A stretch of 64,000 nt of DNA. It comes from Paenibacillus sp. FSL R5-0623 (GTDB taxonomy: Bacteria > Bacillota > Bacilli > Paenibacillales > Paenibacillaceae). Below are positions 30,893 to 40,053 of the stretch, one piece after another (position 1 is the stretch's first letter; each line of letters begins with the position of its first letter). Both the position numbers and the translations under genes were made by a program. The stretch lies in the NCBI RefSeq assembly GCF_037974265.1, contig NZ_CP150233.1, positions 4,216,001 through 4,280,000 of the forward strand, written 5' to 3'. The notes below the pieces were generated by a model that was given only the letters and a program-made list of their open reading frames with translations, was not told the origin of the DNA and ran no database searches.

Positions 30893-33355
30893 TTATGAAG
30901 ATGCTGCTGGTTGATTCTCATTGAAATCCCTTAGAAGTTCAACGATCTCGTCCTGTTTATCCACATGAACGATCAGCTTGCCAATATGTTTGCGCTCTGT
31001 AATCGGAACACCTTCCGAAGAGATCGGGAACACTTGGCCTTCCTTGGTCATTACAGTGATCTTACGTTGCTCTTTGCAATAAAACGCTCCAACAATACGG
31101 CTGCCATTCGGTTTCACACGTTTGCCTTCTTTGAACTCGAATGTGGCAAGCCCCTTGCCTCCACGGCTCTGTATAGCGTAATCCAGAAGTAATGATCGTT
31201 TACCATATCCCAGATCGGACAAGACGGCTACTTCACCTTCATCTCCTTCTACCCATAGAGCCGATACAACTTCATCTGTATCTCTTAACTGAATACCACG
31301 AACACCACCTGATACGCGTCCCATTGGATTGACTTCATCCTCTCGGAAACGAATCGCCATGGCTTCTTTTGTAATCAGCATGATATCTTGATCACCTGTA
31401 CTTAGATGTACAGATAACACTTCATCGTCCTTGCCCACTTTACAAGCCGCAACTGCACCGGAACGTTTGGTAACGTAATCCTTCAGTTCAGTTCGTTTCA
31501 CCTGTCCTCTTCGTGTGACAAAGACCAGACTGTGATTCGGCTCTTCAAAGGATTTCACAGCAAGCACACTTGCAATACGGTCATCTTTCGCAAGAGGAAT
31601 CACGTTCACAATGGCTGTGCCCGGGTCTTTCCACTTGAATTCAGGTACCTGGTGAACAGGTAACAGGAAATACTGACCTTTCCTCGTAAAGACAAGCAAG
31701 TTCTCAAGTGTATTTACTTCCAGAACCTGAGCGATATAATCGCCGTCTTTTACTCCACTTCCGCTCCGTTCACCACCAGAACGTGTAAAGGACTGCATGC
31801 CTGTACGTTTCACGTATCCCTCTTTGGATAATGTAACAAATACATCTTCCGCGTTCACAAGTACTTCGAGATTAACCTTGAGTTCTTCCACTTCACCCTG
31901 AATCGCAGAACGACGGTCTATGCCGTATTTATCACGAATCTCCATCAATTCTTTGCGGATGACTCCGATGAGCTTGCGGTCACTATCCAGAATGGATTGT
32001 AGTTGTGCAATCTTTTTCATCAAATCACCGAGTTCCTTCTCCAGAGAATTAATCTCCAGATTCGTCAAACGGTACAATTGCAATGTAAGGATGGAATCCG
32101 CTTGGCGTTCCGTGAATCCAAACATCCACATCAGGTTATTCTGAGCATCCTGCCGGTTCTTCGACGCTTTGATGGCCGCAATGACCTCGTCAAGGATGTT
32201 AAGTGCTTTTACCAAGCCCTCGAGCACATGTGCACGGTCTTGCGCCTTCTCCAGCTCAAACCGGGTACGGAATGTTACAACTTCCCGCTGATGGGCAATG
32301 TAAGCCTCGAGGATCGACTTCAATCCTAATTGGTGAGGTGCTTTATTCACAATCGCCACCATATTGAAGTTATAGGTGACCTGCAGGTCGGTTTTCTTCA
32401 GCAAATAAGCCAAAATACCTTGTGCGTCCGCTTCTTTTTTCAGCTCGACCACGATTCGCAGACCTTCACGTCCACTCTCATCACGCACTTCAGCAATACC
32501 TTCAACCTTCTTCTCAAGTCGGATGTTCTCCATCGCTGTAACGAGGCGAGACTTCACGACCTGATAAGGGATCTCGGTAATGACGATCTGCTGTTTGCCA
32601 CCGCGCATGTTTTCAATCTCGGTTTTGGACCGGATATAGATCCGTCCCTTACCTGTGCGATAGGCATCCAGAATACCGTCACCGCCCATTATCAACCCGC
32701 CTGTTGGAAAGTCAGGACCCTTCATAAACATCATGATTTCGTCCAGCTCGATCGACGGTTTCTCCATCACAGCGATCGAAGCATCAATGACTTCACGCAA
32801 ATTGTGTGGAGGAATCTCCGTTGCAAATCCGGAGGAAATACCGCTGACGCCATTAACCAGCAAGTTCGGATAACGGGATGGCAATACAACCGGTTCTTTG
32901 GCCGTATTATCAAAATTATCCTTAAACAGAACCGTCCGTTTCTCGATATCGCGAAGCATCTCCATCGCGATGGGCGACAAACGGGCCTCCGTATACCGCA
33001 TCGCCGCTGCCGGGTCATCATCCTGTGATCCCCAGTTACCATGACCGTCCACGAGCATATGGCCCATTTTCCATGGCTGAGCCATCCGCACCATGCCCTC
33101 ATAGATGGATGAGTCACCATGTGGATGATAATTACCCATTACGTCCCCAACGGTTTTGGCAGACTTGCGATAAGTCTTGTCAGGCGTATTACCTGAATCG
33201 TACATGGCGTACAGAATACGCCGTTGTACTGGCTTCAACCCATCCCGGACATCCGGAATGGCTCGATCCTGAATAATATATTTGGAGTAGCGACCGAAAC
33301 GGTCCCCAACGACCTCTTCGAGAAAGGCCGGCATAAATTGTTCTGATGGACTCAT
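30893..33355 (-). CDS. parC: DNA topoisomerase IV subunit A
   Basis: An 820-residue type IIA topoisomerase breakage-reunion subunit that, with ParE, decatenates daughter chromosomes. The active-site Tyr is in AAMRYTEARLSP. The quinolone-resistance region reads HPHGDSSIYEGM with wild-type Ser and Glu. The C-terminal beta-propeller blades follow (GYVKRTGMQSF, RRGQVKRTELKDY and so on). The ATG at 33355 has AAGGTG upstream; a GTG three codons earlier is the alternative. It lies 12 bases after the parE stop codon in the usual parE-parC order. The absence of a GyrA-box-like QRRGGKG favours ParC over GyrA. Confidence 0.97.
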   Translation of the reverse strand: MSPSEQFMPAFLEEVVGDRFGRYSKYIIQDRAIPDVRDGLKPVQRRILYAMYDSGNTPDKTYRKSAKTVGDVMGNYHPHGDSSIYEGMVRMAQPWKMGHMLVDGHGNWGSQDDDPAAAMRYTEARLSPIAMEMLRDIEKRTVLFKDNFDNTAKEPVVLPSRYPNLLVNGVSGISSGFATEIPPHNLREVIDASIAVMEKPSIELDEIMMFMKGPDFPTGGLIMGGDGILDAYRTGKGRIYIRSKTEIENMRGGKQQIVITEIPYQVVKSRLVTAMENIRLEKKVEGIAEVRDESGREGLRIVVELKKEADAQGILAYLLKKTDLQVTYNFNMVAIVNKAPHQLGLKSILEAYIAHQREVVTFRTRFELEKAQDRAHVLEGLVKALNILDEVIAAIKASKNRQDAQNNLMWMFGFTERQADSILTLQLYRLTNLEINSLEKELGDLMKKIAQLQSILDSDRKLIGVIRKELMEIRDKYGIDRRSAIQGEVEELKVNLEVLVNAEDVFVTLSKEGYVKRTGMQSFTRSGGERSGSGVKDGDYIAQVLEVNTLENLLVFTRKGQYFLLPVHQVPEFKWKDPGTAIVNVIPLAKDDRIASVLAVKSFEEPNHSLVFVTRRGQVKRTELKDYVTKRSGAVAACKVGKDDEVLSVHLSTGDQDIMLITKEAMAIRFREDEVNPMGRVSGGVRGIQLRDTDEVVSALWVEGDEGEVAVLSDLGYGKRSLLLDYAIQSRGGKGLATFEFKEGKRVKPNGSRIVGAFYCKEQRKITVMTKEGQVFPISSEGVPITERKHIGKLIVHVDKQDEIVELLRDFNENQPAASS

Positions 33356-33367
33356 TCCAAGCACCTT

Positions 33368-35347
33368 CTATTCTTCGTACTCTGTAAAGTCGACGTTCTC
33401 TACAATCCAGCGTTTCCGCGGATCAACCTTATCACCCATGAGCGTAGATACACGACGTTCTGCTTTTGCTGCATCAACAATCTGTACCTTCAGCATCGCA
33501 CGAGTTTCCGGATTCATTGTTGTTTCCCACAGTTGATCCGGGTTCATTTCACCTAGTCCTTTATAACGTTGAAGCTCAACATTATTACCGAATTCCTTCA
33601 TGTAATTAGCCAGCTCTTCATCCGTCCATGCATATCGAACTGTCGCAAGCTTACCAGACTTACGAGTAAGTTTGTATAATGGCGGCTGAGCAATATATAC
33701 TTTGCCTGCATCAATTAAAGGCTTCATATAACGATAAAAGAAGGTCAACAGCAGCACCTGAATATGTGCGCCGTCCGTATCTGCATCGGTCATAATGATA
33801 ATTTTGGAATAATTGCTGTCTTCAACTGCAAATTCGGTTCCAATGCCCGCCCCGATCGCCGCTGTAATAGCGCGGTATTCTTCATTTTTGAGAATATCAG
33901 CCAGCTTTGATTTTTCTGGATTGAGCGGTTTTCCCTTGAGCGGCAGAATAGCCTGAATCTTCGAGTCACGTCCCTGTTTGGCAGAACCACCTGCGGAATC
34001 CCCTTCGACAATAAATAACTCATTTCGGGTAAAATCCTTTGATTGCGCCGGCGTTAGTTTGCCGTTCAGGTTGGAACTTTCGCTACGTTTCTTGCCTGTG
34101 CGCATATCATCACGTGCTTTGCGGGCTGCTTCTCTGGCTCTGGAGGCTTGAACCGCTTTGCGAATTAACGTTTGCGCTACCTGCGGGTTTTCTTCCAGGA
34201 ACCGCTGAATATTTTCGGACACGACCGAATCCACTGCACTTCGAGCGGAAGCGCTGCCGAGCTGATCCTTGGTCTGACCTACGAACTCAACATCTGACAT
34301 TTTGACACTGATTACGGCCATCATACCTTCACGCAGGTCATTACCTTCGAGATTTTTATCTTTTTCCTTGATCATGCTGGTACGCCGCGCGTAATCATTC
34401 ATTACACGGGTATACGCAGCCCTGAATCCGGTCTCATGAGTACCGCCGCCCCGAGTAGGGATTGAGTTCACGAACGAAGCCAGCGTTTCGGTATAACCCG
34501 CGTTATACTGGATTGCCACTTCGACTTCAATGTCATCCTTCTCCGCATAGAAGTGAATAACATCATGCAACACATCTTTATTTTCGTTAAGAAAAGCAAC
34601 AAACTGGCTTGCTCCGCCTTCATACATGTATTCATCCTGATTGCCCGAACGTTCATCCTTGAGCACAATTCTCAGACCGGAATTCAGAAAAGCAATCTCC
34701 TGAAGACGTTCTGCCAATGTATCATAATTGAATTGAATGCCGCTCTGGAACACCCGAATATCCGGTTTAAATGTAACTTTTGTACCTGTCCGATTGGTAT
34801 TGCCCAACACTTCGAGACCGGAGACCGGTTCACCGACATGTTCAATCTCTTTTTTGTCCTTCCAATACTCGAATCGCTGACGATGAATCTTGCCATCACG
34901 GAAAATCTCGACTTCAAGCCACTCGGACAATGCGTTTGTAACTGACGCACCTACACCGTGCAAACCGCCTGATTTTTTGTATCCTGATCCACCGAACTTT
35001 CCGCCTGCGTGCAAAATCGTAAACACGACCTGGGGAGTAGGAATCCCTGTTTTATGTATACCTGTCGGAATTCCCCTTCCGTTATCCTGAACCGTAATAG
35101 AACCGTCCTTATGCAGCGTGATATCGATTTTGGAGCAGAATTTGGCGAGATGTTCGTCGACAGCGTTGTCGACAATTTCCCATACCAAATGATGTAGACC
35201 CGAAGTGCTGGTGCTGCCGATGTACATCCCCGGCCGTTTCCGTACCGCTACCAACCCTTCAAGTACTTGAATGTCGTCCGCGTCGTAGCCTGAAGACCCC
35301 TGTCCTCCGCCTGTCGAACCTGCCGACATATCGATTTGCTCGACCAT
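33368..35347 (-). CDS. parE: DNA topoisomerase IV subunit B
   Basis: A 659-residue ATPase subunit of topoisomerase IV. The GHKL ATP site shows EIVDNAVDEHLA, DNGRGIPTGIH and GGLHGVGASVTNALS. The TOPRIM domain has EGDSAGGSAKQGRD and MTDADTDGAHIQ, binding the catalytic metal. It ends with GDKVDPRKRWIVENVDF. GGGGGAG precedes the ATG. It is the first gene of the parE-parC operon. The length and pairing with ParC distinguish it from GyrB. Very confident. Confidence 0.98.
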   Translation of the reverse strand: MVEQIDMSAGSTGGGQGSSGYDADDIQVLEGLVAVRKRPGMYIGSTSTSGLHHLVWEIVDNAVDEHLAKFCSKIDITLHKDGSITVQDNGRGIPTGIHKTGIPTPQVVFTILHAGGKFGGSGYKKSGGLHGVGASVTNALSEWLEVEIFRDGKIHRQRFEYWKDKKEIEHVGEPVSGLEVLGNTNRTGTKVTFKPDIRVFQSGIQFNYDTLAERLQEIAFLNSGLRIVLKDERSGNQDEYMYEGGASQFVAFLNENKDVLHDVIHFYAEKDDIEVEVAIQYNAGYTETLASFVNSIPTRGGGTHETGFRAAYTRVMNDYARRTSMIKEKDKNLEGNDLREGMMAVISVKMSDVEFVGQTKDQLGSASARSAVDSVVSENIQRFLEENPQVAQTLIRKAVQASRAREAARKARDDMRTGKKRSESSNLNGKLTPAQSKDFTRNELFIVEGDSAGGSAKQGRDSKIQAILPLKGKPLNPEKSKLADILKNEEYRAITAAIGAGIGTEFAVEDSNYSKIIIMTDADTDGAHIQVLLLTFFYRYMKPLIDAGKVYIAQPPLYKLTRKSGKLATVRYAWTDEELANYMKEFGNNVELQRYKGLGEMNPDQLWETTMNPETRAMLKVQIVDAAKAERRVSTLMGDKVDPRKRWIVENVDFTEYEE

Positions 35348-35423
35348 TCATGCTCCCCCTTCTTAACTTGCAACTAAAAAAATGCCTAAAATGCAAACAG
35401 ATGTTTTCTTATCCTTGTCCATT

Positions 35424-36413
35424 TTAATTCAAGATATCCCGTTTCGTAAAGACAAGGAATGACACAATGAGTGAAGCAATGCCCCAAACACTAAGCACAA
35501 TAAGGGAAAAACCTAAATTCATACCCTCGATTGGAGGTAATCCACCAGACAAATAATTCGGAAGTTCGAGGTTAACCATGAACAGATACTTCGCTGTCTG
35601 CCAAGATGCTGCCATACTGGTCAAGATTGTTCCTGCAATCAGCGCGGCCATCATGATAACGATACTTGCAGCAGTACTGCGCACAAGCACAGATACCATA
35701 AATGCAAGCATAGCCACAATTACACTCACAAACCAGATCAGCCCTGCCTGCATAAGCATATACAGCCACTGGTCTACAGCATGCACTGCCGACATATCGA
35801 CATCTGTTCCCACAACTTTGAATCCTGTGAAGATTGGCATGTTGAAGCCTTTATAACCAAAGACCGCACCCGATATGACATAACATATAATGTAGGCTGA
35901 TACCACTATTATTGAAACAAACATAATCAGCGTAATTAATTTACTCAGAAGCACTTTCCAGCGTCTAACCGGACGCGTTAAAAGCATTTTAATCGTACCT
36001 GTCGTACGTTCACCGGAAACAAGATCTGAAGCAATAGCCATGATTAACAGTGGAATAAACAATCCAACTGCGTTGTTCATGAACTCCCGCGTAAAGGTGA
36101 CACCACCCGGTTCTTTGGGATTGATGTCATTTTCAAGATAGTACTGCATCTGCTGGATATATACTGTTCTATATTTTTTGTATTCTTCAGGCACCCGATC
36201 GCTCCCGAGCGAGTTTTGATTATCTGTGATGGCCTGTTGCAGTTCAAGACGCCAATCGCCGCCAAACTTGTCACGATTATTCTCCGCAGATTTCATCTGG
36301 GCATACGTAAACATCGGTACGAGGACCGCAAGTACAATAAATATAATATAAAGCCGTTTTTTCTTCACCATCTTAATCGTTTCATTGCGAATCAGCGGCA
36401 TGATATTACTCAA
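35424..36413 (-). CDS. ABC-2-type transporter permease
   Basis: A 329-residue membrane subunit with about six helices and a large extracytoplasmic loop after helix 1 (roughly residues 38-115), as in NatB/YhaP-like permeases. A TTG start with AAGGTG six bases upstream, overlapping the ATPase gene end by eight bases, is preferred; the first in-frame GTG (36422) has no ribosome site and an ATG lies at 36401. The partner ATPase is immediately upstream. The exported substrate is unknown; sodium, antibiotic or lipid export is possible in this family. Confidence 0.85.
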   Translation of the reverse strand: MSNIMPLIRNETIKMVKKKRLYIIFIVLAVLVPMFTYAQMKSAENNRDKFGGDWRLELQQAITDNQNSLGSDRVPEEYKKYRTVYIQQMQYYLENDINPKEPGGVTFTREFMNNAVGLFIPLLIMAIASDLVSGERTTGTIKMLLTRPVRRWKVLLSKLITLIMFVSIIVVSAYIICYVISGAVFGYKGFNMPIFTGFKVVGTDVDMSAVHAVDQWLYMLMQAGLIWFVSVIVAMLAFMVSVLVRSTAASIVIMMAALIAGTILTSMAASWQTAKYLFMVNLELPNYLSGGLPPIEGMNLGFSLIVLSVWGIASLIVSFLVFTKRDILN

Positions 36414-37371
36414 TGGTTTCACCTTCTGTCATTTTTAAGAATAGTTGTTCAAGCGTAGGCTGAATCCGCTGTACCCCTTCAACCTGTATACCAGCTTGAA
36501 CCATCTGCTGCACCAGATCAGGGATTCGATCTTCATGCATCTCGGCAACCACAGCGTTGGGACCAAGACCCGCAACAATGGTATCATCCATCACATCCGC
36601 AGGTCGACTTACCAGAGCAATGCCTGAATCCAGTAACATCTTTTTGCCTTGCTCCAGTGGTGAAACGTGCCATATGGCCAACTTGGAATGATCTTCAATC
36701 AGTTCACTTACACCTCCAACGGCAAGCACACGCCCAGCACTGATAATTGCTACTCTGTCACAGAGAAGCTGAATCTCACTTAACAAGTGACTGCTGACAA
36801 ATACAGCCATACCTTCACTGGCAAGCTGCTTAATAAAGACACGAAGTTCCTTAATGCCTTTTGGATCAAGGCCATTCGTCGGTTCATCCAGAATGAGCAG
36901 ACGCGGTCGCCCAAGCAGCGCTTGTGCAATACCGAGCCGTTGACGCATACCCAATGAGTACGTTCTGACTTTATCGTGAATCCGCTGATCCAGACGCACA
37001 ATATCCACAACTTCCTGAATTCGTTCGTTGTCCACACCTTGTTGCATGCGGGCAAAATGCTCCAGGTTCTCCCACCCTGTCAGATATGTATATACCTCCG
37101 GATTTTCAACAATGGAGCCTACATACTTCAAAGCACGCTCAGGGTCCCGATTCACATCATAACCACAAACTTTAATTTTCCCTTCTGTCGGTTTGATCAG
37201 ATCCACCAGCATCCGTATCGTTGTTGTTTTTCCGGCACCGTTGGGACCGAGAAATCCAAAGATTTCACCCGGTTTCACGTCAAATGTAACGTCCTTAATG
37301 ATCCACTTGCGTCCAATCCGCTTCTTCAGATGTTGTACAGACAAGACGGAATCATACTGCTGCTCTGCCAT
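36406..37371 (-). CDS. ABC transporter ATPase (NatA/CcmA-like)
   Basis: A 321-residue ATP-binding subunit. Walker A is GPNGAGKTTTIR, the signature YSLGMRQRLGIAQAL, Walker B LLILDEPTNGLD, and the switch H in VSSHLL. About 100 residues follow the ATPase core, ending PTLEQLFLKMTEGE, typical of ABC-2 exporters. The ATG directly follows the TAA of the SGNH hydrolase gene, with GGGAGCGG upstream, so the hydrolase, ATPase and permease form one operon. Confident of class. Confidence 0.95.
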   Translation of the reverse strand: MAEQQYDSVLSVQHLKKRIGRKWIIKDVTFDVKPGEIFGFLGPNGAGKTTTIRMLVDLIKPTEGKIKVCGYDVNRDPERALKYVGSIVENPEVYTYLTGWENLEHFARMQQGVDNERIQEVVDIVRLDQRIHDKVRTYSLGMRQRLGIAQALLGRPRLLILDEPTNGLDPKGIKELRVFIKQLASEGMAVFVSSHLLSEIQLLCDRVAIISAGRVLAVGGVSELIEDHSKLAIWHVSPLEQGKKMLLDSGIALVSRPADVMDDTIVAGLGPNAVVAEMHEDRIPDLVQQMVQAGIQVEGVQRIQPTLEQLFLKMTEGETIE

Positions 37372-38244
37372 TTAATTTCCGCTCCCTTCTACCGATGTAT
37401 CTGCCTGGAATTCCTGTGCAATCCGAACTGCAATTTGCTCATAACCTTGTCCGTTGGGATGGAAATGATCTGACGAGAGATACTCCCCCAGATGATTTTC
37501 AAATAAATCGAATGTAGGGACCAGTGTCATCTTGTCCTCATTGTTCAAAATAGCCAGTGCAGCATTGTTCCATGCAGCAACCACTGCATTACCCGGCTTC
37601 TCGAGTTCCTTCACATCGCCAAATGGATTATACAGCCCTATGTACGCAATCTGTGCATCGGGATTAATTTCTTTGACTTTCTTCAATATCTCTTGAAGGC
37701 GCTTTGACGTTTCCGGCAAAGCTGCTGCCAGCTGCTCTGCTGTTGGCGGATCTTCCCCCTGAAGAACTTGTCCTCCCTGGAACAAATCATTTGCACCGAT
37801 CGAGAGCAAAATAAAATTGGACTGCTGCAGGACGTAACGTACACCTTGCTCATCGAGTTTTTCCAATAAAGCACCTGTTCTCAAACCGTTTACACCCAGA
37901 TTATTAAGAACCTGAACGTCATATCCTTTATCTTTAAGCAGGTTGCCTGCACGTCTCACAAAACCGAGTCCTTTATCATCCCCCGTGCCTCTTGCCAGAG
38001 AATCGCCGATGACGGCCATCCGAATCTTGCCATCTTCCACGACCGCCGGTTCCCCCTCGATATCCTTGGATGGAGCAGTTGCCTCCTGGCCTGTAGTTAA
38101 TGCGGAATCTCCCTCGGGGAAAATCACATCTTTTATGGCGTATCCAAATCCAAATAACAACAGCAAAGTTGCCAAGATGGATACTGTACTGACAGTTCTC
38201 CAGATCCAGGGTGCTGAATCAAGGCTTTTTTTCTTTTTCATCAT
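37372..38244 (-). CDS. Membrane-anchored SGNH (GDSL) hydrolase
   Basis: A 290-residue secreted or anchored esterase-type protein. One membrane helix lies at about residues 17-40 after MMKKKKS, then an acidic spacer, then the SGNH fold: MAVIGDSLARGTGD (nucleophile Ser), NNLGVNGLRT (Gly), SIGANDLF (Asn) and DHFHPNGQGY (Asp-x-x-His). The double ATG at 38244 has GGAGATGTG upstream; a reading eight codons longer is less likely. It precedes the ABC exporter genes with no spacer. It may act on a lipid, peptidoglycan O-acetyl group or similar ester outside the membrane. Confidence 0.92.
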   Translation of the reverse strand: MMKKKKSLDSAPWIWRTVSTVSILATLLLLFGFGYAIKDVIFPEGDSALTTGQEATAPSKDIEGEPAVVEDGKIRMAVIGDSLARGTGDDKGLGFVRRAGNLLKDKGYDVQVLNNLGVNGLRTGALLEKLDEQGVRYVLQQSNFILLSIGANDLFQGGQVLQGEDPPTAEQLAAALPETSKRLQEILKKVKEINPDAQIAYIGLYNPFGDVKELEKPGNAVVAAWNNAALAILNNEDKMTLVPTFDLFENHLGEYLSSDHFHPNGQGYEQIAVRIAQEFQADTSVEGSGN

Positions 38245-38299
38245 CACATCTCCGCTCATGTACACCAATCCGGGTGCTTTATAATTTATAATGACTTTA

Positions 38300-38355
38300 C
38301 ATTAAGGCGTGTCTAAAAATCCGCTTACTTCGGAGTTTTCAGACACGCCCTAATG
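38300..38355 (-). repeat. Long imperfect inverted repeat (hairpin) between CAP and SGNH genes
   Basis: A 56-base near-palindrome running from CATTA to TAATG with GGCGTGTCT/AGACACGCC at its core. The two arms differ at two A/G positions that become G-U pairs in minus-strand RNA, and at one single-base gap. It is not followed by a T tract. It could be an RNA structure in the SGNH leader, a terminator without T tract, or a small repeated element; copies elsewhere in the genome could not be examined. Confidence 0.6.
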
Positions 38356-38448
38356 ATGCTATTCCTAAATAACATAAATGTTCTGTCGTTAATTTGCAAA
38401 TTTTGGCGCTATATTCGCAGAATTCATTTTCCTTATGTCATTTTACGG

Positions 38449-38496
38449 AAAAAAGGTTATACCATACACAGATTTGAACTGTGTGCTGGCATAACC
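38449..38496 (-). terminator. Terminator of the CAP-domain gene
   Basis: GGTTAT, CCA and CACACAG pair with CTGTGT, TGG and ATAACC, followed on the minus strand by TTTTTT. It starts 40 bases past the stop codon. Confidence 0.8.
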
Positions 38497-38536
38497 TTGT
38501 GGAAAAGAAATTCATACTTTCTTCATTATAAATCGA

Positions 38537-39340
38537 TTACTTACCGATAAACTCTTGTGCCCAGTATCCGTTGTAGAAACCTACACCGATATGCGTAAAG
38601 TTTTTGCTCAGGATATTGGCACGGTGACCTTCACTATTCATCCAAGCTGTAACCACTTCCTGTGGTGTTTTTTGTCCTTTGGCAATGTTCTCACCTGCAT
38701 AGCTGTAAGTTACTCCGAATTGTTTCATCATATCAAACGGAGAACCATACGTTGGTGACTGGTGATCAAAATAGTTATTGTTACTCATATCTTTTACTTT
38801 CGCAACAGCTACTTTGTCCAGAAGTGCATCTGAAGTCAGAGCGTTCAGACCTGCTTTGGCACGCTCCGCGTTCACAAGTTTTACAACTTGAGTAGCAAAA
38901 TCGGATTGTGTGCTTTCGCTACCATTATTACTTGTATTGTTACCTGTGTTTGAAGGATCTTTTGCCGGTGTAGTTGCCGGTTTTTCTTCTTGAGCTGGTT
39001 GTGCTGGTTTAGTCGGTTGCTCCGGCTTAGTTGTAGGCTCAGCAGGTTTTGTTGTTGGTTGAGTTGGTTTTGTGGTCGGCTCAGCAGGTTTTGTCGTTTG
39101 ATCAGCCTGCGTAGCAGGCTTCTCTACAATTTGCCCCTCGGATACGGTGTATCCATTTTGTTTGAGCCATTTCTCAATATAAGCTTTCAAGCTGTCTGTA
39201 CTTGTAATTTTGTACGTTGTGATAGTCTTATATGTTGAATCTGCAGCAGAAGCGGAAGCAGGAAGCATTACCCCTACGGCCAGTACGGCTGTCAGACTAC
39301 TCGTTACGACAGTTTTCATCCATTTCTTTTTCAAATTCAT
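38537..39340 (-). CDS. Secreted CAP-domain (YkwD/SCP-like) protein
   Basis: A 267-residue secreted protein: signal peptide to about residue 32 (SASA), a short folded part with YKITSTDSLKAYIEKWLKQNGYTVSEGQIV, a linker of repeated TTKP-x-x-P units (about residues 80-115), then the CAP domain (about 148-267) with VVKLVNAERAKAGL, YFDHQSPTYGSPFDM, YAGENIAKGQ, WMNSEGHRANIL and HIGVGFY. AAGGAG lies four bases before the ATG. Bacterial CAP proteins are extracellular with largely unknown activity; some spore-formers use them on spore coats or walls. It forms a single-gene unit. Confidence 0.95.
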   Translation of the reverse strand: MNLKKKWMKTVVTSSLTAVLAVGVMLPASASAADSTYKTITTYKITSTDSLKAYIEKWLKQNGYTVSEGQIVEKPATQADQTTKPAEPTTKPTQPTTKPAEPTTKPEQPTKPAQPAQEEKPATTPAKDPSNTGNNTSNNGSESTQSDFATQVVKLVNAERAKAGLNALTSDALLDKVAVAKVKDMSNNNYFDHQSPTYGSPFDMMKQFGVTYSYAGENIAKGQKTPQEVVTAWMNSEGHRANILSKNFTHIGVGFYNGYWAQEFIGK

Positions 39341-39462
39341 TCATCTCCTTAAAATTAGTTATTACAACTTTGTAATTAATACTCTAGCAGTATATCAATT
39401 CAATAGGAGATTGTGAACCTATAAAATATGGAAAAGTAACTTTTTTGTCATTTTTTAGCCAT

Positions 39463-39503
39463 AAAAAAAAAGACATTCGGACTAAAAAAGCTAGTCGAAT
39501 GTC
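39463..39503 (-). terminator. Terminator of the acetyltransferase gene
   Basis: GACATTCG and ACT pair with AGT and CGAATGTC around AGCTTTTTT, with one bulge, followed on the minus strand by nine T residues. Confidence 0.75.
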
Positions 39504-39594
39504 GCTTCACCATCTATTTATCATTCACCACACCAAAATGTGCAGATCAGGATGTCATGAGAATTTCCATGCAATAGAAGAAACTTTATTTATA

Positions 39595-40053
39595 CTATAG
39601 AAGAACTTTACTGAACCGATAGCCTCTCTTCTGAAAACCAATGTGCTCATAAAAAGAGTACGTTGTTGAAGTCACTTCACGGTTTGCACCCGTGACAAAC
39701 AGTTGTTTACCACCTTGCTGTCTGCCCCAATCTTCGGCACGAGCCATCAGACGACGGGCAATCCCACTACCACGATGTTCTTGACCTACAATCAGGGAAG
39801 TAATTTGTGCGGCAGGTTCTGGATAGGCATGACTTTGCACACATTGCAAGCCAATCACACCAATAATTTGTTCATCCACTTCGGCAACAAGCATGCATGC
39901 GTTTGGATTGGTTTCCAAACATTCAATACGTTCTTTCATGACATTGGTTGTTGTCGGATAGCTGACCTCTCGCATCAGTCCCGTTACCGCTTCAGCATCT
40001 CGCAGCTCACACTCTCGGATCATCAGTACAGGGGCCTCAACATTATTGGACAT
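39595..40053 (-). CDS. GNAT-family N-acetyltransferase
   Basis: A 152-residue acyl-CoA N-acyltransferase. Motif A, which holds the acetyl-CoA pyrophosphate, is ITSLIVGQEHRGSGIARRLMARAE; the C-terminal YSFYEHIGFQKRGY block is motif B. Its start overlaps the end of purT by 11 bases, so the two are cotranscribed. The acceptor molecule is unknown. Confidence 0.93.
   Translation of the reverse strand: MSNNVEAPVLMIRECELRDAEAVTGLMREVSYPTTTNVMKERIECLETNPNACMLVAEVDEQIIGVIGLQCVQSHAYPEPAAQITSLIVGQEHRGSGIARRLMARAEDWGRQQGGKQLFVTGANREVTSTTYSFYEHIGFQKRGYRFSKVLL

Noticed and set aside
32330..33028. A 232-codon plus-strand frame opposite parC
   Set aside because: It is antisense to a highly conserved coding region, has no ribosome site and no recognisable motif.
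38985..39100. Short tandem repeats resembling a repeat array
   Set aside because: They encode the repeated TTKP linker of the CAP-domain protein; spacing and lack of unique spacers exclude CRISPR.
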